25,594 bases of DNA. Origin: Solibacillus silvestris_B. Lineage in GTDB: Bacteria > Bacillota > Bacilli > Bacillales_A > Planococcaceae. Shown piece by piece: positions 6,477-13,602 of the stretch. The translations under genes were made by a program, and so were the position numbers. Below the pieces are notes generated by a model. It ran no database searches, was not told the DNA's origin, and worked only from the letters and a program-made list of their open reading frames with translations. The stretch is from NCBI RefSeq assembly GCF_051967575.1, contig NZ_JBQCJW010000043.1, forward strand, positions 1 to 25,594, written 5' to 3'. Every line of letters starts with the position of its first letter. Position 1 is the first letter of the stretch.

Positions 6477-7354
6477 TGCGTTATTTCATAGTAGATGATG
6501 ACCGTGCAAGTCGTGTCATGCTGAGCAATATTATTAATGACTGTGAGCTAGGCACTGTTATTGGCGAGGCAAAGAACGGCATCGAAGCCATCCCGCAAAT
6601 TTTAATGATGCAGCCCGAATTTGTGCTGATTGATTTATTGATGCCGAAGCTGGATGGGATTGAAACGATCGAACGCCTTCAGCAAAACGGATTTAAAGGG
6701 CAATTTATTATGATTTCCCAAGTCGTCAATAAAGAAATGGTTGCAGATGGTTATTCAAAAGGCATTGAATTCTTTATCCATAAGCCTATTAATAAAATAG
6801 AAGTGCAAATGGTATTAAAACGTACAGCAGAGCAATATTTATTAAAAAACTCGCTGCAGGCCATTCGCCAATCATTAACAAACTTTGATATTTCCGAAGC
6901 AACCCATACGAAAAAAACGACGCGCGAGCATATTCAATCAATTTTGAATGATATGGGAATTGTCGCCGAAGTCGGTAGTGAGGACATTATTAAAATTATT
7001 GAACAGCTATTAATTGAAAAGCATAAAATCGCCCCCCTGCCGCCGTTAAAGGAAGTATACGAACGTGTGGCGATGCTCACGAAAAACACGCCTGATGATA
7101 TTTTGAAGGAAAGCAAAGCGATTGAACAACGTGTACGCCGTACAATATTGGCAGCGATGATCAACTTGGCGAATTTAGGGATTGTCGATTATACAAATTC
7201 CGAATTCGAATACTACACACCGCGCTATTTTGACTTAACAGACATTCGCTATTTAATGCAGCAAATCGAAAATAATGACCAGCGAAAAGCAAAAGTAAAT
7301 ATTAAAAAATTCATTCAAGTCTTATATTCTGAAATTATTAGTAAAGTAGATTAG
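6476..7354 (+). CDS. GlnL-type response regulator (CheY-like receiver plus YcbB domain)
   Basis: Response regulator of 292 residues, close in pattern to B. subtilis GlnL (YcbB), which activates glutamine-use genes. The receiver has acidic residues DDD (7-9), phospho-acceptor Asp53 in LIDLLMP, Ser81 in MISQV and Lys103 in FIHKPIN. The C-terminal half (about 150-290) resembles the YcbB DNA-binding domain, including QRVRRTILAAMINLANLG and INVKKFI-like VNIKKFIQV. The frame is open 17 codons further upstream, but the ATG at 6476 begins MRYFIVDDD as expected and has AAAGGAG 8-9 nt before it. It overlaps the kinase stop by one base. Six bp after its own stop lies an exact GlnL-type operator, which points to the downstream symporter as its target. 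Confidence 0.92.
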   Translation: MRYFIVDDDRASRVMLSNIINDCELGTVIGEAKNGIEAIPQILMMQPEFVLIDLLMPKLDGIETIERLQQNGFKGQFIMISQVVNKEMVADGYSKGIEFFIHKPINKIEVQMVLKRTAEQYLLKNSLQAIRQSLTNFDISEATHTKKTTREHIQSILNDMGIVAEVGSEDIIKIIEQLLIEKHKIAPLPPLKEVYERVAMLTKNTPDDILKESKAIEQRVRRTILAAMINLANLGIVDYTNSEFEYYTPRYFDLTDIRYLMQQIENNDQRKAKVNIKKFIQVLYSEIISKVD

Positions 7355-7359
7355 TCGGA

Positions 7360-7375
7360 TTTTGTCGGATTTTGT
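7360..7375 (+). promoter_or_regulatory. GlnL-type operator, TTTTGT-N4-TTTTGT direct repeat
   Basis: The sequence is TTTTGT (7360-7365), CGGA, TTTTGT (7370-7375). This is exactly the direct repeat reported as the GlnL binding region of the B. subtilis glsA-glnT promoter. It lies between the regulator gene and the symporter, about 65 bp before the symporter start. A weak -10 (TAATTT, 7392-7397) lies downstream at a distance fitting activation. Binding is inferred. Confidence 0.8.
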
Positions 7376-7439
7376 AGCCCTCTAATAAAATTAATTTTAG
7401 GCTAGTCCTGAATCTAATTTTTTTAGGGGGAACTATATT

Positions 7440-8705
7440 TTGAAAAAGTTTAAAATTAGTTTAGCCGCGCAAATTTTAATCGGTCTTGTACTTGGTGTTA
7501 TCGTCGGAGCAGTGTTCTACGGCAATGCAAACGTACAAACTTATTTACAGCCTTTAGGCGATATTTTCTTAAACTTGATTAAGATGATCGTTGTACCGAT
7601 TATTATTTCGACACTCATTGTAGGTGTTGCCGGAACTGGTGATATGAAACAATTAGGTCGTCTTGGCGGTAAAACACTTATTTATTTCGAAGTTATTACA
7701 ACTATAGCAATTGTTGTTGGTTTATTAGCAGGTAACTTAGTCCAACCAGGCGCTGGCATTAATATGAATGAACTTCAAAAATCTGATATTTCTTCATATG
7801 TAGAAACGACGGAAGCTCAAGAGGAAAAAAGCACTTTCCAAATTATCGTAGACATCGTTCCTAAAAATATTGTAAACGCAATGGCTGAAGGCGATATGCT
7901 TGCGATTATCTTCTTCTCTGTTCTTTTCGGTCTAGGAGTTGCGGCGGTTGGTGAACGTGGAAAACCTGTGCTTGCCTTCTTCCAAGGAACCGCAGACGCC
8001 ATGTTCTGGGTCACAAACTTAGTAATGAAATTCGCACCAGTAGGGGTATTTGCGCTAATCGGTGTAACCGTTTCCAAATTTGGTGTGGAATCCCTTATTC
8101 CATTAGGAAAATTAGCTATATTAGTTTATGCGGCTATGATTTTCTTTGTAATCGTTGTTTTAGGAATTACTGCCCGTATTTTCGGTATTAATATTTTCAA
8201 ATTGATTCGCATGATTAAAGATGAGTTACTACTCGCATACTCCACTTCTTCATCAGAGACGGTATTGCCTCGTATTATGCTGAAGACAGAAAAGATGGGT
8301 GCACCAAAGGATATCGTATCATTCGTAATTCCGACGGGTTACTCATTCAACTTGGATGGCTCGACACTTTACCAAGCGATTGCAGCACTCTTCATCGCTC
8401 AAATGTATGGCATCGACCTTTCAATTATGGAACAAATTACATTAATGCTTGTATTAATGGTAACTTCTAAAGGGATTGCCGGCGTTCCGGGGGTATCATT
8501 TGTGGTACTTCTTGCAACATTGGGCTCTGTAGGTATTCCTCTAGAAGGTTTAGCATTTATTGCAGGTATTGACCGTATTCTTGATATGGCTCGTACAGCT
8601 GTAAACGTAGTAGGTAACACATTGGCGGCACTTGTTATGGCCAAATGGGAGAAGCGTTTCGACGAGAAGCAATTTGCTGAATATCAAGCTGCTCATTTAA
8701 AATAA
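7440..8705 (+). CDS. gltT: Dicarboxylate/amino acid:cation symporter (glutamate/aspartate type)
   Basis: Member of the DAACS (EAAT/GltPh-fold) family that imports glutamate, aspartate or C4-dicarboxylates with H+ or Na+. It has 421 residues, normal for GltP/GltT. It carries all family signatures: the serine-rich hairpin YSTSSSETVLPR (about 265-276), GYSFNLDGSTLY in TM7 (about 301-312), the second hairpin SKGIAGVPGVSFV (about 343-355), and DRILDMARTAVNVVGN in TM8 (about 382-397), with the Asp, Arg and Asn residues used in substrate and cation binding. The Arg of the RTAVNV motif suggests acidic substrates, i.e. glutamate/aspartate. The start is TTG with AGGGGG 9 nt upstream. Expression is likely controlled by the adjacent GlnK/GlnL-like pair through the operator at 7360. 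The exact symbol is a best guess; it could equally be gltP. Confidence 0.9.
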   Translation: MKKFKISLAAQILIGLVLGVIVGAVFYGNANVQTYLQPLGDIFLNLIKMIVVPIIISTLIVGVAGTGDMKQLGRLGGKTLIYFEVITTIAIVVGLLAGNLVQPGAGINMNELQKSDISSYVETTEAQEEKSTFQIIVDIVPKNIVNAMAEGDMLAIIFFSVLFGLGVAAVGERGKPVLAFFQGTADAMFWVTNLVMKFAPVGVFALIGVTVSKFGVESLIPLGKLAILVYAAMIFFVIVVLGITARIFGINIFKLIRMIKDELLLAYSTSSSETVLPRIMLKTEKMGAPKDIVSFVIPTGYSFNLDGSTLYQAIAALFIAQMYGIDLSIMEQITLMLVLMVTSKGIAGVPGVSFVVLLATLGSVGIPLEGLAFIAGIDRILDMARTAVNVVGNTLAALVMAKWEKRFDEKQFAEYQAAHLK

Positions 8706-8714
8706 AAACAAAGA

Positions 8715-8754
8715 AAATATCAATTTTCTCAATGAGAAAATTGATATTTTTTTG
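8715..8754 (+). terminator. Strong terminator after the symporter, probably bidirectional
   Basis: A perfect 16-bp stem (8715-8730 with 8734-8749) closes a 3-nt loop and is followed by T7 on the plus strand. The opposite strand also leads into a T-rich tract, so it may serve the convergent aldolase gene too. Confidence 0.92.
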
Positions 8755-8832
8755 CTTATATCGTTATTTTGCGCAATATTGATCCTACTCGGATGCCTTT
8801 CCCGAGTTTCTTCATACTGTTCTTCCATTTTG

Positions 8833-9453
8833 TTATTTTAAAACTTTTGCCAAATAAGCGCGTATTGATGCTTCACCTTTATGTAATGCCTCATGCTCAC
8901 GTGCTTCGTCTTTTAACACTTTTGCTTCTGCGGCCTCTATTACATCTTCTACATTCTTTTGCGGAATAATGATTACCCCATCAATATCGCCAACGACATA
9001 ATCACCCGTTTGTACGGCTACACCCCCTACAGATACCGCTCCCCCAACAGTACCGCCGCCATGCTTATTGCCTGCCGCTACTGTTGTTCCTAATGAAAAT
9101 ACCGGAAAGTCAATCTCTCTTGCAGCCCCCAAATCACGTATGACACCATCAACTACAAATCCTTGTACACCGACACCTTGCGCAAGCTGCATAACAAAGT
9201 CTCCTGCAACAGCGCGATTTGTATTGCCTTTTGCATCAATAACTAGAATATCCCCTTTTTCGGCCTGGCTAATCGCTTCCAGTACCGCGCCGTTTTCCCC
9301 GTCCGGCAGGCGAATCGTTCTTGCCTGGCCAGCAATTTTAAAATGATCTGCAAGCGGTTTAATTGCTGCTGCAACATTCGTATGTCCCCCTGTTGCATCG
9401 GAAATCGCCGTCGTTGGTAAAGCCAATAAGCGTTCTACCATTGTTAAAGTCAT
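8833..9453 (-). CDS. RraA-family aldolase (4-hydroxy-4-methyl-2-oxoglutarate aldolase / oxaloacetate decarboxylase-like)
   Basis: Protein of 206 residues of the RraA-like fold. Family enzymes cleave 4-hydroxy-4-methyl-2-oxoglutarate (and the 4-carboxy analogue) to pyruvate and often decarboxylate oxaloacetate; others act on regulators such as RNase E. The active-site pattern is visible: GDFVMQLAQ followed by GVQGFVVDGVIRDLGAARE (about 94-113), with the Arg-Asp pair that binds substrate and metal. HGGGTVGG and GDYVVGDIDGVIIIP are in the C-terminal half. The ATG at 9453 follows AGGGGATGGG; ATG at 9441 is a possible alternative. It is monocistronic. An inverted repeat in its promoter region suggests local regulation. 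Substrate in this organism is unknown. Confidence 0.85.
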   Translation of the reverse strand: MTLTMVERLLALPTTAISDATGGHTNVAAAIKPLADHFKIAGQARTIRLPDGENGAVLEAISQAEKGDILVIDAKGNTNRAVAGDFVMQLAQGVGVQGFVVDGVIRDLGAAREIDFPVFSLGTTVAAGNKHGGGTVGGAVSVGGVAVQTGDYVVGDIDGVIIIPQKNVEDVIEAAEAKVLKDEAREHEALHKGEASIRAYLAKVLK

Positions 9454-9473
9454 ATTCCCATCCCCTTTTCGCT

Positions 9474-9503
9474 ATAATGTTACAAATCAAAAGAATTTGT
9501 AAA
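9474..9503 (-). promoter_or_regulatory. Aldolase promoter region with inverted repeat
   Basis: TTACAAAT (9480-9487) and ATTTGTAA (9495-9502) form a perfect 8-bp inverted repeat with a 7-bp spacer. On the minus strand TTTACA (9498-9503) and CATTAT (9474-9479) could be -35 and -10 with an 18-bp spacer. The repeat would overlap the core promoter, a typical repressor-site position. The regulator is unknown. Confidence 0.45.
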
Positions 9504-9611
9504 CATCTTTAGCATAAGCGAAATGACTTTTTTCCCGCAATACTTTTCAAAATAATGCTACAAAATTATCCATATTGGGAATACTAATAATACAAGGAAG
9601 GTGGACTAATC

Positions 9612-9989
9612 ATGAAAAATCCTCTTATTGAAATTGTGACAAATGATGCCGGGAAGCCGGTTTATAAAATGAAGACATTTGATATTCATGTTACAGCCCA
9701 GCTGACAGGGGGAATTGCACCGACTATAACATATATGTATAAAGATAAGGATGTGACCGACGATATACGGGCTATCCGCTTCCATTTTGAAAATCCTGCT
9801 GCTTATATTGAAGACTATGCTTCATTTCAAAGAATGCTCTTCGACAAGGAACAGCGCGCCATCAATGAATTATATGAAATGATTAGCATTAAGCCTAAAA
9901 ATATGTCGGCCGGAAAACAAGTTTTATGGAGCTTCTTCGTATTTCTGCTCGTAATGATTCCGGTTTTTATTATTGTTTGGGTGAAATAA
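9612..9989 (+). CDS. Uncharacterised protein with C-terminal membrane anchor
   Basis: I do not recognise this 125-residue protein. Residues 1-100 are soluble and mixed, with polar N-terminal beta-type stretches (IEIVTNDAGKPVYKMKTFDIHVTAQLTGG) and a helical region (FENPAAYIEDYASFQRMLFDKEQRAINELYEMI, about 57-90). A single hydrophobic segment (about 104-123, VLWSFFVFLLVMIPVFIIVWV) ends one residue before the C-terminus, so the protein is probably tail-anchored with its bulk in the cytoplasm. The start is well supported: GGAAGGTGG lies about 8 nt before the ATG. It stands alone, between the divergent aldolase and the convergent dck, and ends in a shared terminator. No function is proposed. Confidence 0.75.
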   Translation: MKNPLIEIVTNDAGKPVYKMKTFDIHVTAQLTGGIAPTITYMYKDKDVTDDIRAIRFHFENPAAYIEDYASFQRMLFDKEQRAINELYEMISIKPKNMSAGKQVLWSFFVFLLVMIPVFIIVWVK

Positions 9990-10028
9990 AAAAGGCTGAT
10001 TTCCGTTTTTCACAAAAATCAGCCCTTT
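9990..10028. terminator. Terminator between the orphan gene and dck (bidirectional)
   Basis: AAGGCTGATTT (9992-10002) pairs with AAATCAGCC (10016-10024), with T-rich sequence after it on the plus strand and a T-run on the minus strand. It probably stops both convergent transcripts. Confidence 0.75.
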
Positions 10029-10031
10029 TGC

Positions 10032-10700
10032 TTATTTTCGCAAATGACCTGTTTGTTCGAGCATATGTGCGATACGTGCGACTACATCTTCTACTTGCGC
10101 CGGGTTTTTCATTAAATCGTAATCGTTAATATCAATGCGCAATACCGGGCACGCATTGAAATTATTAATCCAGCTTTCATAACGTCCGTGCATTTCCTGC
10201 CAATACGCATGAGGAGTTTGCTGCTCCATCTCGCGCCCGCGCTCCTGGATCCGGCCAATGACATCATCAATCGGGCCTTCCAAATACACAAGAAGATCAG
10301 GATGCGGGAAATACGGAGTCATCACCATTGCATCGAACAGATTTGTATATGTTTCATAATCGGTCGGTGTCATTGTCCCTTTATCATAGTGCATCTTCGC
10401 AAATATGCCTGTATCCTCATAAATGGAACGGTCTTGAATAAAGCCTCCGCCATATTCGAAAATACGCTTCTGTTCTTTAAAGCGCTCTGCCAAAAAATAC
10501 ACTTGTAAATGGAAGCTCCATTTTTCAAAGTTATCATAAAATTTATCTAAATAAGGGTTTGTATCCACCTTTTCATAGGATGTACGGAAGCCCAGGCTTT
10601 CAGACAGAGCCTTTGTCATTGTCGATTTGCCGACACCGACAGTTCCTGCAATTGTAATCACTGCATTCGCAGGAATATTATATTTCTCTCTTAAGTTCAT
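10032..10700 (-). CDS. dck: Deoxyadenosine/deoxycytidine kinase
   Basis: Phosphorylates deoxyadenosine and deoxycytidine to the monophosphates in the salvage of deoxynucleosides. The protein has 222 residues (B. subtilis Dck about 217) and a near-matching pattern: P-loop GTVGVGKST (19-27), NPYLDKFYDNFEKWSFHLQVYFLAERFKEQ (about 48-77), the DRSIYEDTGIFAKMHYDKGTM block with the ERS/DRS-type substrate motif, and the lid RIQERGREME. The ATG overlaps the dgk stop in an ATGA arrangement (10697-10700), so it is translationally coupled to dgk. The kinase order dgk-dck differs from B. subtilis, where dck comes first. Substrate preference is from the family match. Confidence 0.93.
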   Translation of the reverse strand: MNLREKYNIPANAVITIAGTVGVGKSTMTKALSESLGFRTSYEKVDTNPYLDKFYDNFEKWSFHLQVYFLAERFKEQKRIFEYGGGFIQDRSIYEDTGIFAKMHYDKGTMTPTDYETYTNLFDAMVMTPYFPHPDLLVYLEGPIDDVIGRIQERGREMEQQTPHAYWQEMHGRYESWINNFNACPVLRIDINDYDLMKNPAQVEDVVARIAHMLEQTGHLRK

Positions 10701-11335
10701 TTTTGATGCAAACTCCTTTGTTGTAACTTTTCCTCTACTATTCGCAGCACATACTGTAAATCTTCTTCACTTTTCACGAAATCAAGCTTGTCCCCATTTA
10801 GCTGGATGACAGGAATTTCTGGATGAATCTTTTCAAAATGACCGATAAATTCATGATAATCGCTTGAAAGCTGTTCCATATATTCACGTGTAATATTCTT
10901 TTCGAATTCGCGTCCGCGCATCGCGATTCGTTTCATCAATGTATCTAAACTTGCGTGTAAATAAATGACCATATTCGGCTTTGGCATATCAGCAGTCAAA
11001 ATCCGATAGATCGATTCATACTTTTCATATTCTTCAGTCTTCAATGTACGCTTCGCAAAAATCAGGTTTTTGAAAATATGATAATCTGCCACTACTGGGC
11101 CTTGCGCTTCCAAAATTTGATGAATATCAGATAATTGCTTATAACGATTGCACAGGAAAAACATTTCCGTTTGGAAGCTCCACTCGTTAATATTTTCATA
11201 AAACTTACCTAGAAACGGATTTTCATCTACAATCTCTTTTAGTAAGTGATAGTCAAAAGTTTGTGATACGGCCTTAGATAATGAGGTTTTCCCAACACCA
11301 ATCGGACCTTCTACTGTTATAAATGGCACAGACAT
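10697..11335 (-). CDS. dgk: Deoxyguanosine kinase
   Basis: Salvage kinase that phosphorylates deyoxyguanosine-type purine deoxynucleosides to dGMP. The protein has 212 residues (B. subtilis Dgk about 207). It has P-loop GPIGVGKTS (10-18), ENPFLGKFYENINEWSFQTEMFFLCNRYKQ (about 38-67), the active-site segment ADYHIFKNLIFAKRTL (about 83-98), which corresponds to ADYHIYKNVIFAERTL in the B. subtilis enzyme, and the lid RGREFEKNI. AAGGAG precedes the ATG. It is the first gene of a dgk-dck operon with a 4-base ATGA overlap, and a promoter is visible upstream. The two kinases act together on the four deoxynucleosides. Confidence 0.92.
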   Translation of the reverse strand: MSVPFITVEGPIGVGKTSLSKAVSQTFDYHLLKEIVDENPFLGKFYENINEWSFQTEMFFLCNRYKQLSDIHQILEAQGPVVADYHIFKNLIFAKRTLKTEEYEKYESIYRILTADMPKPNMVIYLHASLDTLMKRIAMRGREFEKNITREYMEQLSSDYHEFIGHFEKIHPEIPVIQLNGDKLDFVKSEEDLQYVLRIVEEKLQQRSLHQK

Positions 11336-11373
11336 TAGAAGTGCTCCTTCTTATTTTATAGTCAATGCTTTTC

Positions 11374-11402
11374 ATTTTATCACAATGATTATTAGACAAC
11401 AA
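11374..11402 (-). promoter_or_regulatory. Promoter of dgk-dck
   Basis: On the minus strand -35 TTGTTG (11397-11402) and -10 TAAAAT (11374-11379) are 17 bp apart. The dgk start is about 35 nt downstream of the -10. Confidence 0.55.
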
Positions 11403-11437
11403 AACAAACAATTTTCCATAATTGTATAGGGATATTC

Positions 11438-11461
11438 TTTGACTGATCGCCATCAGTCAAA
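11438..11461 (-). terminator. Hairpin over the coiled-coil gene stop codon
   Basis: TTTGACTGAT (11438-11447) and ATCAGTCAAA (11452-11461) pair perfectly around a 4-nt loop, and the TGA stop lies in the stem. No U-run follows on the minus strand, so termination is doubtful; it may protect the 3' end. Confidence 0.4.
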
Positions 11462-12265
11462 CTGTGCTAAAACTTGTTCTTGCAGCTCAAATAACCGCTC
11501 ACGTTGTTGCTCATATTCCATTTCATTTCTTTCACGCTGCATATAGACCATCTCATCAAGCGATTGCTTTTTTTCAATATAGCCCTGTTCAATTTGATTG
11601 CGTTGCCCATCTATTTCTTCATCCAAGTGCTGCAATGCTTCGAATAATTGATCGTCCAACTGGTTTTGTGACGCTTCCTCATTGTCGAATAGGCTTTCAA
11701 TGGCTTCATCGCGCCGTTGCTGCAGCCCATCGCAATTTCCTTCATACTGCTGTTCAAGCTCGTCGAACAGTTGTTTATACTTTTCCAATATGTCCATCAG
11801 CCCCTGCTGAAATTCATCCATCGCCTGCTCGCAGGCGACATTCAGCTTAGTGACGCTTTCCGACTTTGCCAATAATAGCTTTTGCCCCTCAATATATGCT
11901 TTGAATTTTGCACGTTCATCCGCTTGTTTCTGCTCAAGCATTTCCATTTTATTCACTTCATAATTTTTGATTTCTTCTTCAGAATCGTCTTTATACTTTT
12001 TCAATATAATACCTTTTTTATTTTCAAATAATATTTTGATTTTCCCGATCGCTTGAGCACTGTTTCGCTTAAGCATAGCTTCCTCTTTTTTCCGCTGTTG
12101 TTCGAGTGCTGACAGCTGCTGTTCATATTGCCTTTTTAATGTTGTACGGATTTGCTGTTCATTTATTTCAATCGACTGCTGCTTTTGTTCGTGATTGTGC
12201 AGCAAATTATCCAATAATCGCTCAAAATATTCATTTGCTTCCTCGATTGTTTGAAATGAATTCAT
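11453..12265 (-). CDS. Uncharacterised coiled-coil protein
   Basis: I do not recognise a family. From the ATG at 12265 it has 270 residues, nearly all predicted helical and very rich in Glu, Gln and Lys. It has long heptad-like stretches, for example residues 25-75 (EQKQQSIEINEQQIRTTLKR and on) and 190-265. There is no signal peptide, no membrane segment, no Cys cluster and no obvious enzyme motif. The open frame runs 11 codons further upstream, but the internal ATG has AAGGAG 8 nt before it and the upstream one has none. It is divergent from tadA and lies upstream of dgk. A 10-bp hairpin covers its stop codon. A structural, septal or spore-related scaffold is possible but unproven. Confidence 0.75.
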   Translation of the reverse strand: MNSFQTIEEANEYFERLLDNLLHNHEQKQQSIEINEQQIRTTLKRQYEQQLSALEQQRKKEEAMLKRNSAQAIGKIKILFENKKGIILKKYKDDSEEEIKNYEVNKMEMLEQKQADERAKFKAYIEGQKLLLAKSESVTKLNVACEQAMDEFQQGLMDILEKYKQLFDELEQQYEGNCDGLQQRRDEAIESLFDNEEASQNQLDDQLFEALQHLDEEIDGQRNQIEQGYIEKKQSLDEMVYMQRERNEMEYEQQRERLFELQEQVLAQFD

Positions 12266-12339
12266 AAGTAGCGCTCCTTCAAGCTTTTCTTTCATCATAG
12301 CACGATTTATTCTATAGTCGCCTATACATTTCGAATCAT

Positions 12340-12347
12340 GCTACACT
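12340..12347 (+). promoter_or_regulatory. Extended -10 promoter of tadA
   Basis: ATGCTACACT holds TGN (12339-12341) plus -10 TACACT (12342-12347). There is no good -35. It lies about 22 bp before the tadA start. Confidence 0.4.
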
Positions 12348-12369
12348 ATGCTTTAAGGAGTGATGGATA

Positions 12370-12873
12370 ATGCTCAAAAACAATGATCACCATTACATGA
12401 AGCATGCATTGGATGAAGCGAAAAAGGCAGCCGCCCTTGGAGAAGTTCCAATCGGCGCCATTATAGTATATAAAGATGAAATTATCGCGCGGGCTCATAA
12501 TTTGCGTGAAACAACCCAAAATGCATTGACGCACGCGGAAAGTATGGCCATACAAGAAGCATGCAAAAAATTGGGAACTTGGCGCTTGGAGGAAACGACT
12601 TTATATGTGACGCTCGAACCTTGCCCGATGTGTGCAGGCGCTATTTTGCAATCCCGCGTGCCCCGCATTGTATACGGAGCACGCGATATAAAGGCCGGAT
12701 GCGTCGACTCCTTATACCGCTTATTGAACGATGCACGCTTCAATCACGAATGCAACGTTACAGAAGGGGTAATGGCAGAGGAATGCGGCCAAATTTTAAC
12801 TGATTTTTTCAAGGACTTGCGTGAACGTAAAAAACAGGAGAAGTTATTGCGAAAACAACAATCGGAAAAGTAG
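12370..12873 (+). CDS. tadA: tRNA-specific adenosine deaminase TadA
   Basis: Deaminates adenosine 34 of tRNA-Arg(ACG) to inosine, an essential wobble modification. The 167-residue protein has the cytidine/deoxycytidylate deaminase fold with zinc motif HAE (55-57, His55 and catalytic Glu57) and PCPMC (84-88, Cys85 and Cys88). GEVPIGAIIV (24-33) and ARDIKAGCVDSLYRLLNDARFNH in the substrate region are typical of TadA. AAGGAG lies 10 nt before the ATG. It is in the same stretch as the SRP RNA and dnaX in B. subtilis, but here it is on the opposite strand and about 8 kb away, so a local inversion or move has happened. A membrane protein follows at once downstream. Confidence 0.96.
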   Translation: MLKNNDHHYMKHALDEAKKAAALGEVPIGAIIVYKDEIIARAHNLRETTQNALTHAESMAIQEACKKLGTWRLEETTLYVTLEPCPMCAGAILQSRVPRIVYGARDIKAGCVDSLYRLLNDARFNHECNVTEGVMAEECGQILTDFFKDLRERKKQEKLLRKQQSEK

Positions 12874-12882
12874 GTGTCGGGC

Positions 12883-13572
12883 ATGGACGGTTTCTCTATT
12901 TTTGATTCCATTCATATAGCATGGCTTATTTCTATTAGCTTAGTTTTAATTATTTCAATATACTATTTTCGTTATCTTTCATTTAAACAGCAGCAACTTT
13001 TTCAAAGGTCCGTTTTTTGGTTGCTGCTGTTTCTTGAAATTGCAAAACAAATTTATTTAATTGGAACAGCACAATATTCGTATTGGAGTCCGCCGCTCCA
13101 TTTATGCGGTTTCGGGATTTTCATTATTGGCTGGCATGCATATTTTCCAAACCGCACGACCGCTACAATTTTATATGCGCTTACTTTGCCAGGGGCTGCG
13201 ATCGCCTTGTTATTCCCCGGTTGGACAATGGATCCGGTCGGCGGATTTCTGCATATTCATAGCTTTGTATTTCATGCGTTACTCGTTGTGTATGTGTTCG
13301 TATTAATTTTCGCAAAGCAGCTCCATACAGCTTTTCGCGATGTTTGGCGTGCGGCATTATTTTTAGCTATAACAGTACCGCCCATATATATGTATAATGC
13401 ACGCTTTCAAACGAACTTTATGTTTTTGAATAAACCGGTGCGAGGAACACCGCTCCAATGGCTATATGATGCATTTGGCGCTTCCGGTTATTTAGTAAGC
13501 CTGGCAGTCGTTATCTTCCTGTTATGGATCATGCTATATTTATTTCCCGCAATAAGAAAAAGACGAGAGTAG
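12883..13572 (+). CDS. TIGR02206/YwaF-like integral membrane protein
   Basis: Polytopic membrane protein of about 229 residues, six to seven hydrophobic segments. It resembles the TIGR02206 family (B. subtilis YwaF), whose function is unknown. Family-type features are the N-terminal HIAWLISISLVLI, the LHLCGFGIFIIGW segment and the pair HIHSFVFHALLVVYV. GTG at 12874 is in frame and directly abuts the tadA stop, but ATG at 12883 has the AGGTG site at a proper distance, so I use it. The spacing implies co-transcription with tadA. No specific role can be assigned from sequence. Confidence 0.82.
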   Translation: MDGFSIFDSIHIAWLISISLVLIISIYYFRYLSFKQQQLFQRSVFWLLLFLEIAKQIYLIGTAQYSYWSPPLHLCGFGIFIIGWHAYFPNRTTATILYALTLPGAAIALLFPGWTMDPVGGFLHIHSFVFHALLVVYVFVLIFAKQLHTAFRDVWRAALFLAITVPPIYMYNARFQTNFMFLNKPVRGTPLQWLYDAFGASGYLVSLAVVIFLLWIMLYLFPAIRKRRE

Positions 13573-13602
13573 TAGATATACGCTACATGCTCTCATCTTT
13601 TT
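13565..13602 (+). terminator. Possible terminator of the tadA operon
   Basis: GAGAG (13565-13569) can pair with CTCTC (13590-13594), with an inner TAG/CTA pairing and TTTTT following. It overlaps the end of the convergent GNAT gene. The stem is imperfect. Confidence 0.4.

Noticed and set aside
8833..9453. RraA as RNase E inhibitor
   Set aside because: Bacillales lack a typical RNase E, and the active-site residues of the aldolase family are conserved, so an enzymatic role is more likely.
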